Positions 8,261 through 16,116 are shown, counted from the stretch's first letter. The stretch is DNA of 42,374 bases from Thermohalobaculum sp050043005 (GCA_050043005.1 JBHJIZ010000068.1:1-42374), one strand, 5' to 3'. Numbers and translations: made by a program. The notes: a model not told the origin generated them from the letters alone.

Positions 8261-9244
8261 ATGGACCCTGACCGAAGTCGCGGATCGCAGACCGGTCCGA
8301 CCAAGCTCGAGATCTCGGACGAGATCAAGGAGCCACCGTCATCGCCTTCGGGCACCATCCGCACCAACGGGCATACGCCATCGTTCTTGTCGCGATTGTT
8401 CGGGCGGTCCAACGGGGCTGAAATCTCACCCAATGGCGAAGTGACCGATCCGTACGCTTTGGGTCCGGCATTCCGTTCCGGCACACCTGCCGAATTGGCG
8501 ATGGTCAACAACATTCTTCGCCTGCGCGATCTGCGGGTTGAAGACGTGATGACGCCGCGCGCTGATGTCGAGGCAATCGCCGATGACACATCGCTCGAGG
8601 ACTCGATATCGGCTTTTGAACACTGCGGCTTCTCCCGTCTTCCGGTTTATCACGAGACGCTGGATGATCCGCTGGGCTTTGTGCACATGAAGGACCTTGC
8701 GCTCGCGTACGGGTTCGGGCGCCAGCAGGGCACGAATGACTTCAAGGTCAGAGATCACATCCGCACAGCATTGTTCGTCCCTCCGTCCATGCGCATCGCG
8801 GCGCTTTTGCAAAAGATGCAGGGCGAGCGCGTCCACATGGCCTTGGTGATCGACGAATTCGGCGGTGTTGACGGCTTGATCACGATCGAGGATCTCGTTG
8901 AACAGGTCGTCGGTGATATCGAAGACGAACACGACAGCGACGAAGCGGCGGATGACTGGCATGCCGAAGGCGAGGGTGGTTATGTCGTGAATGCACGGGC
9001 AGACATCCGCGAGTTCGAGGCAGCGTCGTCTTTGACACTTGTTCCGGATGGATGGGACGAGGAGGTCTCGACCCTGGGCGGCCTCGTCTTCATGATCGCA
9101 AATCGCGTGCCGACGCGCGGTGAGGTGATCCTGCATCCAGAGGGTTACGAGTTCGAAATCGTCGACGCCGACGCGCGGCGGATCAAACGGATGCGCGTAA
9201 GCCGCGGCAACGGCGGTACGCCGCTGCGGCAGGCTGCGGAATAA
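8261..9244 (+). CDS. CBS / CorC-HlyC domain protein (YbeX type)
   Basis: Cytoplasmic protein of 327 residues with a variable, low-complexity N-terminus (1-75), a tandem CBS pair (about 85-205, beginning LRVEDVMTPRADVEAI, second repeat with VVGDIEDEHD after it) and a C-terminal CorC/HlyC transporter-associated domain (YVVNARADIREFEAA). There is no DUF21 membrane domain, so it is the soluble YbeX/CorC form associated with ribosome maturation or Mg2+/Co2+ homeostasis rather than a channel. Sits in the phoH-ybeY-lnt operon, six bases ahead of lnt. Confidence 0.92.
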   Translation: MDPDRSRGSQTGPTKLEISDEIKEPPSSPSGTIRTNGHTPSFLSRLFGRSNGAEISPNGEVTDPYALGPAFRSGTPAELAMVNNILRLRDLRVEDVMTPRADVEAIADDTSLEDSISAFEHCGFSRLPVYHETLDDPLGFVHMKDLALAYGFGRQQGTNDFKVRDHIRTALFVPPSMRIAALLQKMQGERVHMALVIDEFGGVDGLITIEDLVEQVVGDIEDEHDSDEAADDWHAEGEGGYVVNARADIREFEAASSLTLVPDGWDEEVSTLGGLVFMIANRVPTRGEVILHPEGYEFEIVDADARRIKRMRVSRGNGGTPLRQAAE

Positions 9245-9250
9245 TCCAGT

Positions 9251-10804
9251 ATGCGCGCGTTGACCGGGTTCTCGCCGGTCGCGGCAGCTTTGGGCCTGAG
9301 CCGGTGGCAACGCCTAGGCCTGGCGGCATTTTCGGGTGTGTTGATGACGGCTGGACAGCCGCCCGTCGACATCCCGTGGTTGATGTTCCTGGCGGTGCCG
9401 ATCCTTGTGTGGCTTCTCCACGGTGCGCCGTCTGCCAGAAGTGCGGCGTGGACCGGATGGGCCGCAGGCTTCGGGTACTTCGTGACTGGCCTGCACTGGA
9501 TCGGTAACGCGTTTCTGGTCGACCCGGACAAGTTCCTGTTGATGATGCCGCTGGGCGTCATGGGACTGCCTGCTGGGCTCGCGCTGTTCTGGGCTCTGGC
9601 GTTTTGGGCCGCGAAACGCTGCTGTGCTCGCGTGGGCTGGCACGGGGCCCTGGTGATTGCGACGATGCTTTCGGCCGTGGAACTGGCGCGCGGTTATGTG
9701 CTGACCGGATTCCCGTGGGCGCTTCCGGCATATGCCTGGGTCGATACGCCGATCATGCAGGCAGCAAGCTGGGCGGGACCGTTTGGCCTGACGTTCATCG
9801 CGTTGGTTCTGACGGGCGTTCCCCTGGTCGCGTTGGCCGAGCGACGGTTCGTCCCGGTTGCTCTGTCGCTCGCCGCATTCGCGGCGCTGTGGATCGCAGG
9901 GACTGCGCGCGTTCCGCAAGAGGTCGTCACCTCGCCCACTCAACCGCTCATCCGTCTGGTTCAACCCAATGCGCCGCAGCATCTTAAGTGGGAACCGGGT
10001 TACCGCGAAGAGTTCTACAAGCGCGCGCTCGATGCCACGTCAGCGCCACCCAAGACCGGTGACCAGACGCCAGACTTGGTCATATGGCCCGAGATGGCGG
10101 TGTTCTTCGTTCCCGCCGAGAACCCGGCGGAGGTTGAGCGCATAGCAAAGGCGGCGGGCGGGGCTCCAGTCATTCTCGGTGCCTTCCACCGTGAACAGCA
10201 GGCAGACGGCGAGTTCCTCAGCAACGCGTTTCACACAATTCTGCCGGACGGGACGCTTGGCCCGCGCTATGACAAGCATCATCTCGTCCCGTTCGGTGAG
10301 TACATGCCGCTTGTTGGGGTTCTAGGAAAGCTCGGCCTGCCGGATTTCAGCCAAGGCGCCGGGTTCTCCCGCGGAACTGGCCCGCAGACGCTTGAACTGC
10401 CAGGGCTGCCATCGTTCTCGCCGATCATCTGTTATGAGGCGATCTTTCCGTACGAGGCTGTGGGTCCGGAGCGTCCCGCATGGATCGCGCAGATCACCAA
10501 CGATGCCTGGTTTGGATCGTTCGCGGGGCCGCAACAGCACCTTGCCCAGGCGCGATTTCGGGCCGTCGAACAGGGCTTACCCGTTGTGCGGGCAACTAAC
10601 ACTGGGATCTCCGCTATGATTGATTCATACGGACGTCTGGTTGCATCAATAGAAATGCACAACTATGACAGATTAGACGCTAGGTTGCCTGATGCATTGC
10701 CCTCTACACTCTACAGTATAGTTGGCGATATATCTTTCACCATTCTGCTTGTTGCGATGGTTTTTTTCACTTTTTTGCGGCGACATGTATTTCGGTTCGA
10801 TTGA
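9251..10804 (+). CDS. lnt: Lnt, apolipoprotein N-acyltransferase
   Basis: Inner-membrane nitrilase-fold enzyme that adds the third acyl chain to lipoproteins. Several N-terminal membrane helices (about residues 1-215) precede the periplasmic catalytic domain. The triad is visible: Glu281 in VIWPEMAVF, Lys342 in YDKHHLVPFGEY, Cys394 in IICYEAIFPY. A C-terminal membrane helix (ISFTILLVAMVFFTFL) closes the 517-residue protein. Its last 60 or so codons are markedly AT-richer than the rest, continuing into the next promoter. Last gene of the phoH operon; its stop lies inside the -35 box of the XRE gene promoter. Confidence 0.95.
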   Translation: MRALTGFSPVAAALGLSRWQRLGLAAFSGVLMTAGQPPVDIPWLMFLAVPILVWLLHGAPSARSAAWTGWAAGFGYFVTGLHWIGNAFLVDPDKFLLMMPLGVMGLPAGLALFWALAFWAAKRCCARVGWHGALVIATMLSAVELARGYVLTGFPWALPAYAWVDTPIMQAASWAGPFGLTFIALVLTGVPLVALAERRFVPVALSLAAFAALWIAGTARVPQEVVTSPTQPLIRLVQPNAPQHLKWEPGYREEFYKRALDATSAPPKTGDQTPDLVIWPEMAVFFVPAENPAEVERIAKAAGGAPVILGAFHREQQADGEFLSNAFHTILPDGTLGPRYDKHHLVPFGEYMPLVGVLGKLGLPDFSQGAGFSRGTGPQTLELPGLPSFSPIICYEAIFPYEAVGPERPAWIAQITNDAWFGSFAGPQQHLAQARFRAVEQGLPVVRATNTGISAMIDSYGRLVASIEMHNYDRLDARLPDALPSTLYSIVGDISFTILLVAMVFFTFLRRHVFRFD

Positions 10805-10830
10805 CATCTGTAAAATTATTTTACTACCCT
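10801..10830 (+). promoter_or_regulatory. Promoter with a perfect palindrome in its spacer, upstream of the XRE gene
   Basis: A consensus -35 TTGACA (10801-10806) overlaps the lnt stop; the best -10 is TACCCT (10825-10830), 18 bases on. The spacer contains GTAAAATTATTTTAC (10810-10824), a perfect 7-1-7 inverted repeat, in the place where a repressor would block polymerase. The -35 and palindrome are seen directly; autoregulation by the downstream XRE protein is inference. Confidence 0.45.
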
Positions 10831-11037
10831 GAAATCGGGAAGAGCGCTTGGGCGTTGGCTCAAGGAGGGGCGCAGGCATAAATAGGAGTTTTTCCGCGCC
10901 GGACTCGAATGCCGCAACCGACGGTTGAGGCGTGTTTCGAGGATTCTGAGTTGGCGCACCCAGGCTCAGGCGTTGTGCGATTTTCGGCTGCTGTATCAGG
11001 TCGAACCGTCACGACGCCCCGGAAGGTGGGAACGGGT

Positions 11038-11436
11038 GTGAGATCAGCAGACGATGTCGACGCATTTGTCGGAAGCCGTGTGAGAATTCGGCGGATGACG
11101 CTTGGGGTCAGCCAGGAACAGCTTGGTGCCGCGCTGGGGCTTACGTTCCAGCAGATCCAGAAATACGAGAAGGGCCAGAACCGCATCGGTGCCGGTCGGC
11201 TCTTCAAGATCTCGCAGATCCTTTCGGTGCCGGTGCAGTACTTCTACGATGGCTTGCCAGCACCAGAGTCCGATGTGGACGCAGAAGAGGTTGCGCAACG
11301 TACAGCGTCCGTACAGGCGTTTCTTGCATCTGCCGAGGGTCACGCGCTCTCGATGGCGTTCCTCAAGATCGATGACGTCCCGACCCGGCGCCGCATCGTG
11401 GACCTCGTAAGCACGATCGCTAAGGATACCCCCTGA
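11038..11436 (+). CDS. XRE-family helix-turn-helix regulator
   Basis: DNA-binding regulator with an N-terminal HTH_3 domain: VGSRVRIRRMTLGVSQEQLGAALGLTFQQIQKYEKG, with the recognition helix in LTFQQIQKYE (quoted from the sequence in two parts; residues about 8-43). The C-terminal part is family-specific. This is the regulator commonly found between lnt and metK in Rhodobacterales. The start is uncertain: GTG at 11038 follows a GGAAGG-rich stretch and gives 132 residues, the usual size, while an ATG at 10909 gives 175 residues with a low-complexity N-terminus and no good ribosome-binding site. A palindrome overlapping the upstream promoter suggests autoregulation. Its targets are unknown; metK is the natural candidate. 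Confidence 0.85.
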   Translation: MRSADDVDAFVGSRVRIRRMTLGVSQEQLGAALGLTFQQIQKYEKGQNRIGAGRLFKISQILSVPVQYFYDGLPAPESDVDAEEVAQRTASVQAFLASAEGHALSMAFLKIDDVPTRRRIVDLVSTIAKDTP

Positions 11437-11452
11437 CGATTTGCGCTTTTTT

Positions 11453-11465
11453 CGGTCATTGACCG
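11453..11465. promoter_or_regulatory. 13-bp palindrome in the metK leader region
   Basis: CGGTCA-T-TGACCG is a perfect 6-1-6 inverted repeat 16 bases after the XRE stop. The single-base centre makes a hairpin unlikely and an operator more likely; it includes TTGACC, a near-consensus -35 box for metK. No convincing -10 follows at the right distance. Confidence 0.35.
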
Positions 11466-11549
11466 CCCGCGACGCCCGTGCCAAATGGGCGCCTTCCTGC
11501 CAATGCAAGGCCGAGCGGACACTTTCTGATATTCGAGGAGCGATTGCCC

Positions 11550-12722
11550 ATGTCCCGGACCGACTACCTGTTTACTTCCGAGTCCGTCTCTGAAGGTCAC
11601 CCCGACAAGGTTTGCGATCAGATCTCTGACACCATGATCGATCTGATCCTGAGCCGGGAGCCCGAGGCGCGTGTGGCCGTGGAAACAGCCGCGACGACGA
11701 ACAAGGTAGTTCTGATGGGCGAAGTCAAGACCAGCCCAGAGAAGTCCGTCCGTGACGAGGAGTTCATCGAAGCCGCCCGGTCGACCATCAAAGACATCGG
11801 CTACATGCAGAAGGGCTTCCACTTCAACACCTGCTCGATCGACTGCTATATCCACGAGCAATCCGCTGACATCGCGCAGGGCGTCGACGCCGCCGACAAC
11901 AAGGACGAAGGTGCGGGCGACCAAGGGATCATGTTCGGGTACGCGACGAATGAAACTCCCGAGCTGATGCCGGCACCGATCCAGTATTCGCACCGCATCC
12001 TGCACCTCATGGCAGAGGCTCGCCACTCTGGTGCGGCGCCAGAGCTTGGTCCGGATTCGAAGAGCCAGGTCACCGTCGAATACCGTGATGGCAAACCGGT
12101 CCGTGCGCACACGATTGTGGTTTCGACCCAGCATGCCGAAGGTTTGGAATCCCCGGACGTTCGCAAGATCGTCGAGCCTTATGTGCTGAAGGCAATGCCA
12201 GAGGGCTTTGTCGACGCCGACACCGTCTGGCACGTCAACCCGACGGGTCGTTTCGTTATTGGTGGACCGGACGGTGACGCGGGCCTGACGGGCCGCAAGA
12301 TCATCGTCGACACGTACGGTGGTGCCGCGCCGCACGGCGGGGGGGCCTTCTCGGGCAAGGACCCGACCAAGGTTGACCGCTCGGCCGCCTATGCCGCGCG
12401 CTATGTTGCGAAGAACGTCGTGGCCGCAGGCCTGATGGACAAGTGCTGCATCCAGTTGTCCTATGCGATCGGAGTGCCAGAACCGCTCTCGATCCATATT
12501 GAAGACTACGGCACGGCCAATGCCGATGTTGCCAAGGTCGAACAGGCAATTCGCGACTCGATCAGCCTGCCGCCGCGCGGGATCCGCACGCACCTGGGTC
12601 TGACCCGTCCGATTTATCGCCGGACTGCGGCGTCCGGCCACTTTGGCCGCGAACCGGATGCCGAGGGTGGTTTCTCCTGGGAAAAGACCGATCTCGCCAA
12701 CGCGCTGAAATCGGCTCTGTAA
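11550..12722 (+). CDS. metK: MetK, S-adenosylmethionine synthetase
   Basis: Makes S-adenosylmethionine from methionine and ATP, with tripolyphosphate cleavage. It begins MSRTDYLFTSESVSEGHPDK, with the SEGHPDK signature, GAGDQGIMFGYA, the ATP-site GGGAFSGKD and the Lys/Asp pairs of the family. Start 11550 has a GAGGAG site and gives 390 residues, the normal size; the frame extends upstream without similarity. Gene order lnt - XRE - metK - trmB is typical of Rhodobacterales. The 113-base leader contains a palindrome and short stem-loops but no riboswitch that I can identify with confidence. Confidence 0.97.
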   Translation: MSRTDYLFTSESVSEGHPDKVCDQISDTMIDLILSREPEARVAVETAATTNKVVLMGEVKTSPEKSVRDEEFIEAARSTIKDIGYMQKGFHFNTCSIDCYIHEQSADIAQGVDAADNKDEGAGDQGIMFGYATNETPELMPAPIQYSHRILHLMAEARHSGAAPELGPDSKSQVTVEYRDGKPVRAHTIVVSTQHAEGLESPDVRKIVEPYVLKAMPEGFVDADTVWHVNPTGRFVIGGPDGDAGLTGRKIIVDTYGGAAPHGGGAFSGKDPTKVDRSAAYAARYVAKNVVAAGLMDKCCIQLSYAIGVPEPLSIHIEDYGTANADVAKVEQAIRDSISLPPRGIRTHLGLTRPIYRRTAASGHFGREPDAEGGFSWEKTDLANALKSAL

Positions 12723-12787
12723 ACTCAACGAGCAACTTCGAAGAAATTCCCGCTGTGTGAGCGATCTGCTCGCGCAGTCGATCCGTA

Positions 12788-12838
12788 TCTTGGTTATTCG
12801 GCGGCCGAAAAGACGCTCGAATATTCATATAACCAAGA
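12788..12838. repeat. 51-bp inverted repeat between metK and the lipoprotein gene
   Basis: Perfect 10-bp arms TCTTGGTTAT (12788-12797) and ATAACCAAGA (12829-12838) enclose 31 bases that contain an inner hairpin TCGG-CGG-CCGA. It could end metK transcription or be a remnant of a small palindromic repeat. There is no T-run after the right arm. Confidence 0.5.
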
Positions 12839-12880
12839 ATTCCGGTTGATTTATCCGGAGGAATACGGAGGTTTTGTGAT

Positions 12881-13210
12881 ATGAGACTTGTTCTTCTATG
12901 TGCATCACTGTTGATTGGCGCCTGTAATTCGACCGACAATTACGTTCTGCTTGGAAACTCAACCGTCAGCGCGGCCGCTGCCGTCTCTGATGCAAACGCC
13001 GCAGTTCAGGCATCGCGTCGGTTCAATTGCGAGCCTATCAGCGTCGGTGGCGGTACGGGTCTGTCCACACCACCGCCCGGCGCCGATCTCGAGCTTCTCC
13101 AGGTCGGCCTCCAGCAGATCCCGAGGGAGTATGACGTCTACGTCGTCGTCGAATGTCCGGAGGGCACGCCGCTGCTTCTCGCTGAAAGCGGGACGCCTGC
13201 CACGCCGTAG
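12881..13210 (+). CDS. Small predicted lipoprotein
   Basis: A 109-residue protein starting MRLVLLCASLLIGAC, a short lipoprotein signal with lipobox LIGAC and lipidated Cys15. The mature part is small, Ala- and Val-rich, with two further cysteines (FNCEP and VECPEG) that could form a disulfide. The start has a good GGAGG site 9 bases upstream. It lies between metK and trmB on the same strand. I do not recognise a family; function unknown. Confidence 0.75.
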   Translation: MRLVLLCASLLIGACNSTDNYVLLGNSTVSAAAAVSDANAAVQASRRFNCEPISVGGGTGLSTPPPGADLELLQVGLQQIPREYDVYVVVECPEGTPLLLAESGTPATP

Positions 13211-13268
13211 CAGACGGCACGGACGGGGCGGTCTTGCCTAGGCTGCTCCGCCCTTCTAGACGGGCAAC

Positions 13269-13994
13269 ATGACGGATACACCGCAGTCTTCACAGCCCGA
13301 GCGAGCGTGGCGCAACTTCTATGGGCGTCGCCATGGAAAGAAGCTGCGCAAAGGCCAGGCGGAACTGCTGGACACACGGCTTCAGGACCTTGCACCGCCG
13401 GGCGTAAGTTGGGAGGAGAACCCGGACCGGACTCCGATTGACTTGGATGCGCTATTTCCTCGCAAGCAGGAGATCTGGCTCGAAATCGGCTTCGGATCGG
13501 GTGAGCATGCGATAGCGCAGGCTCAAAGTTATCCAGAGATTGGGCTGATTGCGTGCGAGCCATTCATCAACGGTGTCGCAGCGCTGCTGGCGAAGATCGA
13601 AAAAGCTGGTGTCACGAACCTCTCCGTCACCCGTGCGGATGCCCGCGATGTCATGGACGTTCTTCCGTATGCATCGATCGCTCGAGCGTTCTTGCTGTAT
13701 CCCGATCCGTGGCCAAAGACCCGACATCACAAGCGCCGCTTCATCAATCCCAAACAGATGGACATGCTGGCGCGCGTCATGGCAACGGGCGCACAGTTGC
13801 GGGTGGCGACCGACATCGCGGATTATGTACGTCATACGCTGGAGGTGATTGACCAGGATCTGCGGTTCACGTGGTCGGCCGAGAGGGCCTCCGACTGGCG
13901 CAAGGCTTGGGTCGATTGGCCAGGAACACGCTATGAAGCGAAAGCACTTCGCGAAGGCCGCGTACCCTATTATCTAACGTTTCAGAGAACCTAG
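13269..13994 (+). CDS. trmB: TrmB, tRNA (guanine46-N7)-methyltransferase
   Basis: SAM-dependent methyltransferase that forms m7G46 in the tRNA variable loop. Motif I is WLEIGFGSGEHAIAQA (about residues 69-84), followed by the acidic residue IACEPF and the TrmB signature YPDPWPKTRHHKRRF. C-terminal TRYEAKALREGRVPYYLTF is also typical. Length 241 is normal. It starts 59 bases after the lipoprotein gene and shares SAM usage with upstream metK. Confidence 0.95.
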   Translation: MTDTPQSSQPERAWRNFYGRRHGKKLRKGQAELLDTRLQDLAPPGVSWEENPDRTPIDLDALFPRKQEIWLEIGFGSGEHAIAQAQSYPEIGLIACEPFINGVAALLAKIEKAGVTNLSVTRADARDVMDVLPYASIARAFLLYPDPWPKTRHHKRRFINPKQMDMLARVMATGAQLRVATDIADYVRHTLEVIDQDLRFTWSAERASDWRKAWVDWPGTRYEAKALREGRVPYYLTFQRT

Positions 13995-14049
13995 CCGTTC
14001 CTAGGCAGATACCGAGTTCCGCAACGCCTACGAATTTAGGGTAGAGGCC

Positions 14050-14424
14050 CTAGCGCGCTGCGAGGTCCGGGATTTTCGCCACGTCGCGCACCATCATCTC
14101 GACTTGATCACCGGTGCGCAGGATTTCGATGCTGAACGCCGCCTGACGTTCGTGTTCGTCCGCCAGCGTCAGCGCATGGTGCTGCCGATCTCGCAGCGCG
14201 ACACGTGTGCGCAACGTCTCGCCATCCTGATCCGTCACCAGAAGCGTGAGGTCCAGCAGATCTTCGCGCGCGCGATAGAATGCGACGACGCTGAGTGTCC
14301 CGGTATCGATTGTTGCTGTCTGACTGGGCTGATCCAGTTTCGCCAGCCGGTCCTCGAGGAGCGGTGCACCATGCGCGACGGTTGCCAGCAAAAAGGCGGT
14401 GATGAAGATTAGAACGCGCACCAT
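14050..14424 (-). CDS. Small secreted protein, paralogue of the gene at 14568-14966
   Basis: A 124-residue protein with a clear signal peptide (MVRVLIFITAFLLATVAHGA, cut after HGA), so probably periplasmic. The mature domain has LDLTLLVTDQDGETLRTRV, LRDRQHHALTLADE and RTGDQVEMMV. The same pattern (L-L-T-L, RTRV, L-x-D-x-Q-x-H, G-x-x-VEM) recurs in its upstream neighbour, so the two are tandem paralogues. No family recognised. Its promoter region has a perfect TGTGA-N6-TCACA site. Convergent with trmB. Confidence 0.75.
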   Translation of the reverse strand: MVRVLIFITAFLLATVAHGAPLLEDRLAKLDQPSQTATIDTGTLSVVAFYRAREDLLDLTLLVTDQDGETLRTRVALRDRQHHALTLADEHERQAAFSIEILRTGDQVEMMVRDVAKIPDLAAR

Positions 14425-14455
14425 CGGATCACTCCGGCTTCGGATCGATAAAGCA

Positions 14456-14498
14456 ACTTTACATTCACATCGCTTAACAAACTGTGATTCTTGTCACA
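14456..14498 (-). promoter_or_regulatory. CRP-type site and -10 box for the gene at 14050-14424
   Basis: TGTGATTCTTGTCACA (14483-14498) matches the CRP consensus TGTGA-N6-TCACA at all ten conserved positions. On the minus strand a -10-like TAAAGT occupies 14461-14456. The distance between the site centre and the hexamer centre is 32 bases, the spacing of class II CRP activation (site at -41.5). The predicted transcript start is near 14449, about 25 bases before the ATG. Confidence 0.6.
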
Positions 14499-14567
14499 AC
14501 GGCTGTCGCGCCTTGGTTTGACGAAAGCTCGTGCATCGCCTCCTCGCGCGATCTTGGGAAAGATCCG

Positions 14568-14966
14568 TCAGTTTCCGGCGGCGAACGAGGCGTTCAGTGT
14601 GGTCGCAGGCGCACGATGCATCTCAACCGTGTAGCCCTTGCGACGGAAGGTATAGCGTTGCGGGCCAGAGTCATCGCCCGGTTCACCGACGACGATCGTG
14701 TGGCTCTGCCCGTCCATAAGCCGGACACGCGTTCGGAAGATGCTGCCAGGATCCTCGGGCTCCGAGAACAGCATGGTCAATTCCAGCATGTTCCCATCCA
14801 CCTCGAAGAAAGCGGTCGCACTTGTCCCGCCGCTGGCAAGTCTTGCCGGCGTCCCAGGACGATCAAGCACGATCCCTTCTCCGTTCGGGCCCAACGACAA
14901 GTAGAGCCCGACGGCAACGAGGGCCGTGCAGGTTAGTCCAATGACGAAACTCAAAATCCGTCGCAT
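14568..14966 (-). CDS. Small membrane-anchored or secreted protein, paralogue of 14050-14424
   Basis: A 132-residue protein with an N-terminal hydrophobic helix (ILSFVIGLTCTALVAVGLYL) that may stay as an anchor because no clear cleavage site follows. The outer part contains LELTMLFSEPEDPGSIFRTRV, LMDGQSHTIVVGE and RRKGYTVEMHRAP, aligning with the downstream paralogue. No catalytic motif or known domain is recognised. The two genes are in the same direction, 143 bases apart, but the downstream copy has its own predicted promoter. Confidence 0.7.
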   Translation of the reverse strand: MRRILSFVIGLTCTALVAVGLYLSLGPNGEGIVLDRPGTPARLASGGTSATAFFEVDGNMLELTMLFSEPEDPGSIFRTRVRLMDGQSHTIVVGEPGDDSGPQRYTFRRKGYTVEMHRAPATTLNASFAAGN

Positions 14967-15204
14967 ATTGGGCGAAATGCCCCCGTTCCATCGCGTCCTG
15001 TCGAATCCCCACCCCAGGAGATTTAAGCCACAAAAATCGGAAAAACTGCGGCAGGATCGCGCTTATCCCGCCACATTTTTGCCACGACTCCCGAGTGCAG
15101 GCAAGCCGCACTGCCACGTGAAGTTGAGTAAACGAAGAACTTTTTTGAGACAGGTGGATGACACGATTAATTCAACATCCTAGATCTGGTAAATGGCGTG
15201 TACG

Positions 15205-15219
15205 GTTCAAAGATTGAAC
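15205..15219. promoter_or_regulatory. Inverted repeat upstream of the MBL-fold gene
   Basis: GTTCAA-AGA-TTGAAC is a perfect 6-3-6 inverted repeat 33 bases before the ATG. It is partly overlapped by a second palindrome, GAACGTTC (15216-15223). The position suits an operator. ArsR-type sulfide sensors (BigR/SqrR) control such genes in related bacteria and use TTC...GAA-type half-sites, but this link is inference. Confidence 0.45.
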
Positions 15220-15252
15220 GTTCCAGTCTGACACAATCAGCGCGAGGCGAAG

Positions 15253-16116
15253 ATGCAACCTGACGTAACGGCCTTTTTCGACGAGCCAACGAACACGGCA
15301 AGCTATGTCGTCCGCGATCCTGACACGAACGCTTGCGCAATCATCGATTCCGTCCTTGATCTGGATTTTCTGGCCGGGCGCACAAAGACGACATCGGCGG
15401 ATCTGATCATCGACCACGTGACAGCGCATGGGCTGAACGTCGAGTGGATCCTGGAGAGCCACGTCCATGCCGACCACCTGTCAGCGGCGCCTTACCTCCA
15501 GCAACGCCTCGGCGGGAAGATTGGGATCGGATCCGAGATTACCGTCGTGCAGGAAACCTTTGGCAAGGTCGTCAACGCAGGGACCGAGTTCGAGCGGGAT
15601 GGCTCGGACGTCGATCAGTTGTTCCGAGAGCAGGACCGCTTCCAAATCGGTGGTCTCTCGGCCTCGGTGCTCCACACGCCCGGCCACACGCCCGCTTGTG
15701 TGACCTACGTCATCGGCGATGCGGCCTTTGTCGGTGACACGCTGTTCATGCCGGATTTCGGCACGGCGCGCTGCGACTTTCCTGGTGGTTCCGCGCGACA
15801 GCTCTGGAACTCGATTCAAAAGATCCTCAGCCTGCCGGACGATACGCGCATCTTCACATGCCATGACTACAAGGCGCCCGGGCGCGACGAATTCGCGTGG
15901 GAGTCGACCGTAGGCGAGCAAAAGGCCAAGAACAAACATGTCGGCGGTGAGGCCGACGAGGACCTGTTCGTGCAGATGCGCGAGGAACGTGATGCGCAGC
16001 TCAGCCTGCCCAAGCTGATTATCCCATCGATCCAGGTCAACATGCGCGCGGGCAAGATGCCGCCGGCCGAGGATAACGGGACGCAATATCTCAAGGTGCC
16101 GTTGAACACGCTCTGA
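15253..16116 (+). CDS. MBL-fold hydrolase, persulfide-dioxygenase-like (Blh/ETHE1 type)
   Basis: Metallo-beta-lactamase-fold protein of 287 residues. The metal motif is SHVHADHLSAA (H-x-H-x-D-H, about residues 73-78), with further ligands in HTPGHTP, FVGDTLF and FTCHDY. The layout, including MPDFGTARCDFPGGSARQLW and the HDY near the C-terminus, fits the ETHE1/Blh persulfide dioxygenase group, which oxidises glutathione persulfide to sulfite in sulfide detoxification. Rhodanese or sulfide:quinone reductase genes are not adjacent, so the substrate is inferred from family only. A glyoxalase-II-like activity is the main alternative. Confidence 0.85.
   Translation: MQPDVTAFFDEPTNTASYVVRDPDTNACAIIDSVLDLDFLAGRTKTTSADLIIDHVTAHGLNVEWILESHVHADHLSAAPYLQQRLGGKIGIGSEITVVQETFGKVVNAGTEFERDGSDVDQLFREQDRFQIGGLSASVLHTPGHTPACVTYVIGDAAFVGDTLFMPDFGTARCDFPGGSARQLWNSIQKILSLPDDTRIFTCHDYKAPGRDEFAWESTVGEQKAKNKHVGGEADEDLFVQMREERDAQLSLPKLIIPSIQVNMRAGKMPPAEDNGTQYLKVPLNTL

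Noticed and set aside
11437..11549. SAM/SAH riboswitch in front of metK
   Set aside because: CTTCCTG and a GGAG near the start are present, but I could not form the outer helix of the consensus; kept only as a low-score finding.
11340..12728. Long minus-strand reading frame opposite metK
   Set aside because: It mirrors metK exactly, lacks a ribosome-binding site and has no domain; typical antisense shadow in high-GC DNA.
14484..14936. Plus-strand frame opposite the paralogous secreted protein gene
   Set aside because: No ribosome-binding site or domain; the minus-strand gene has a signal helix and a paralogue.
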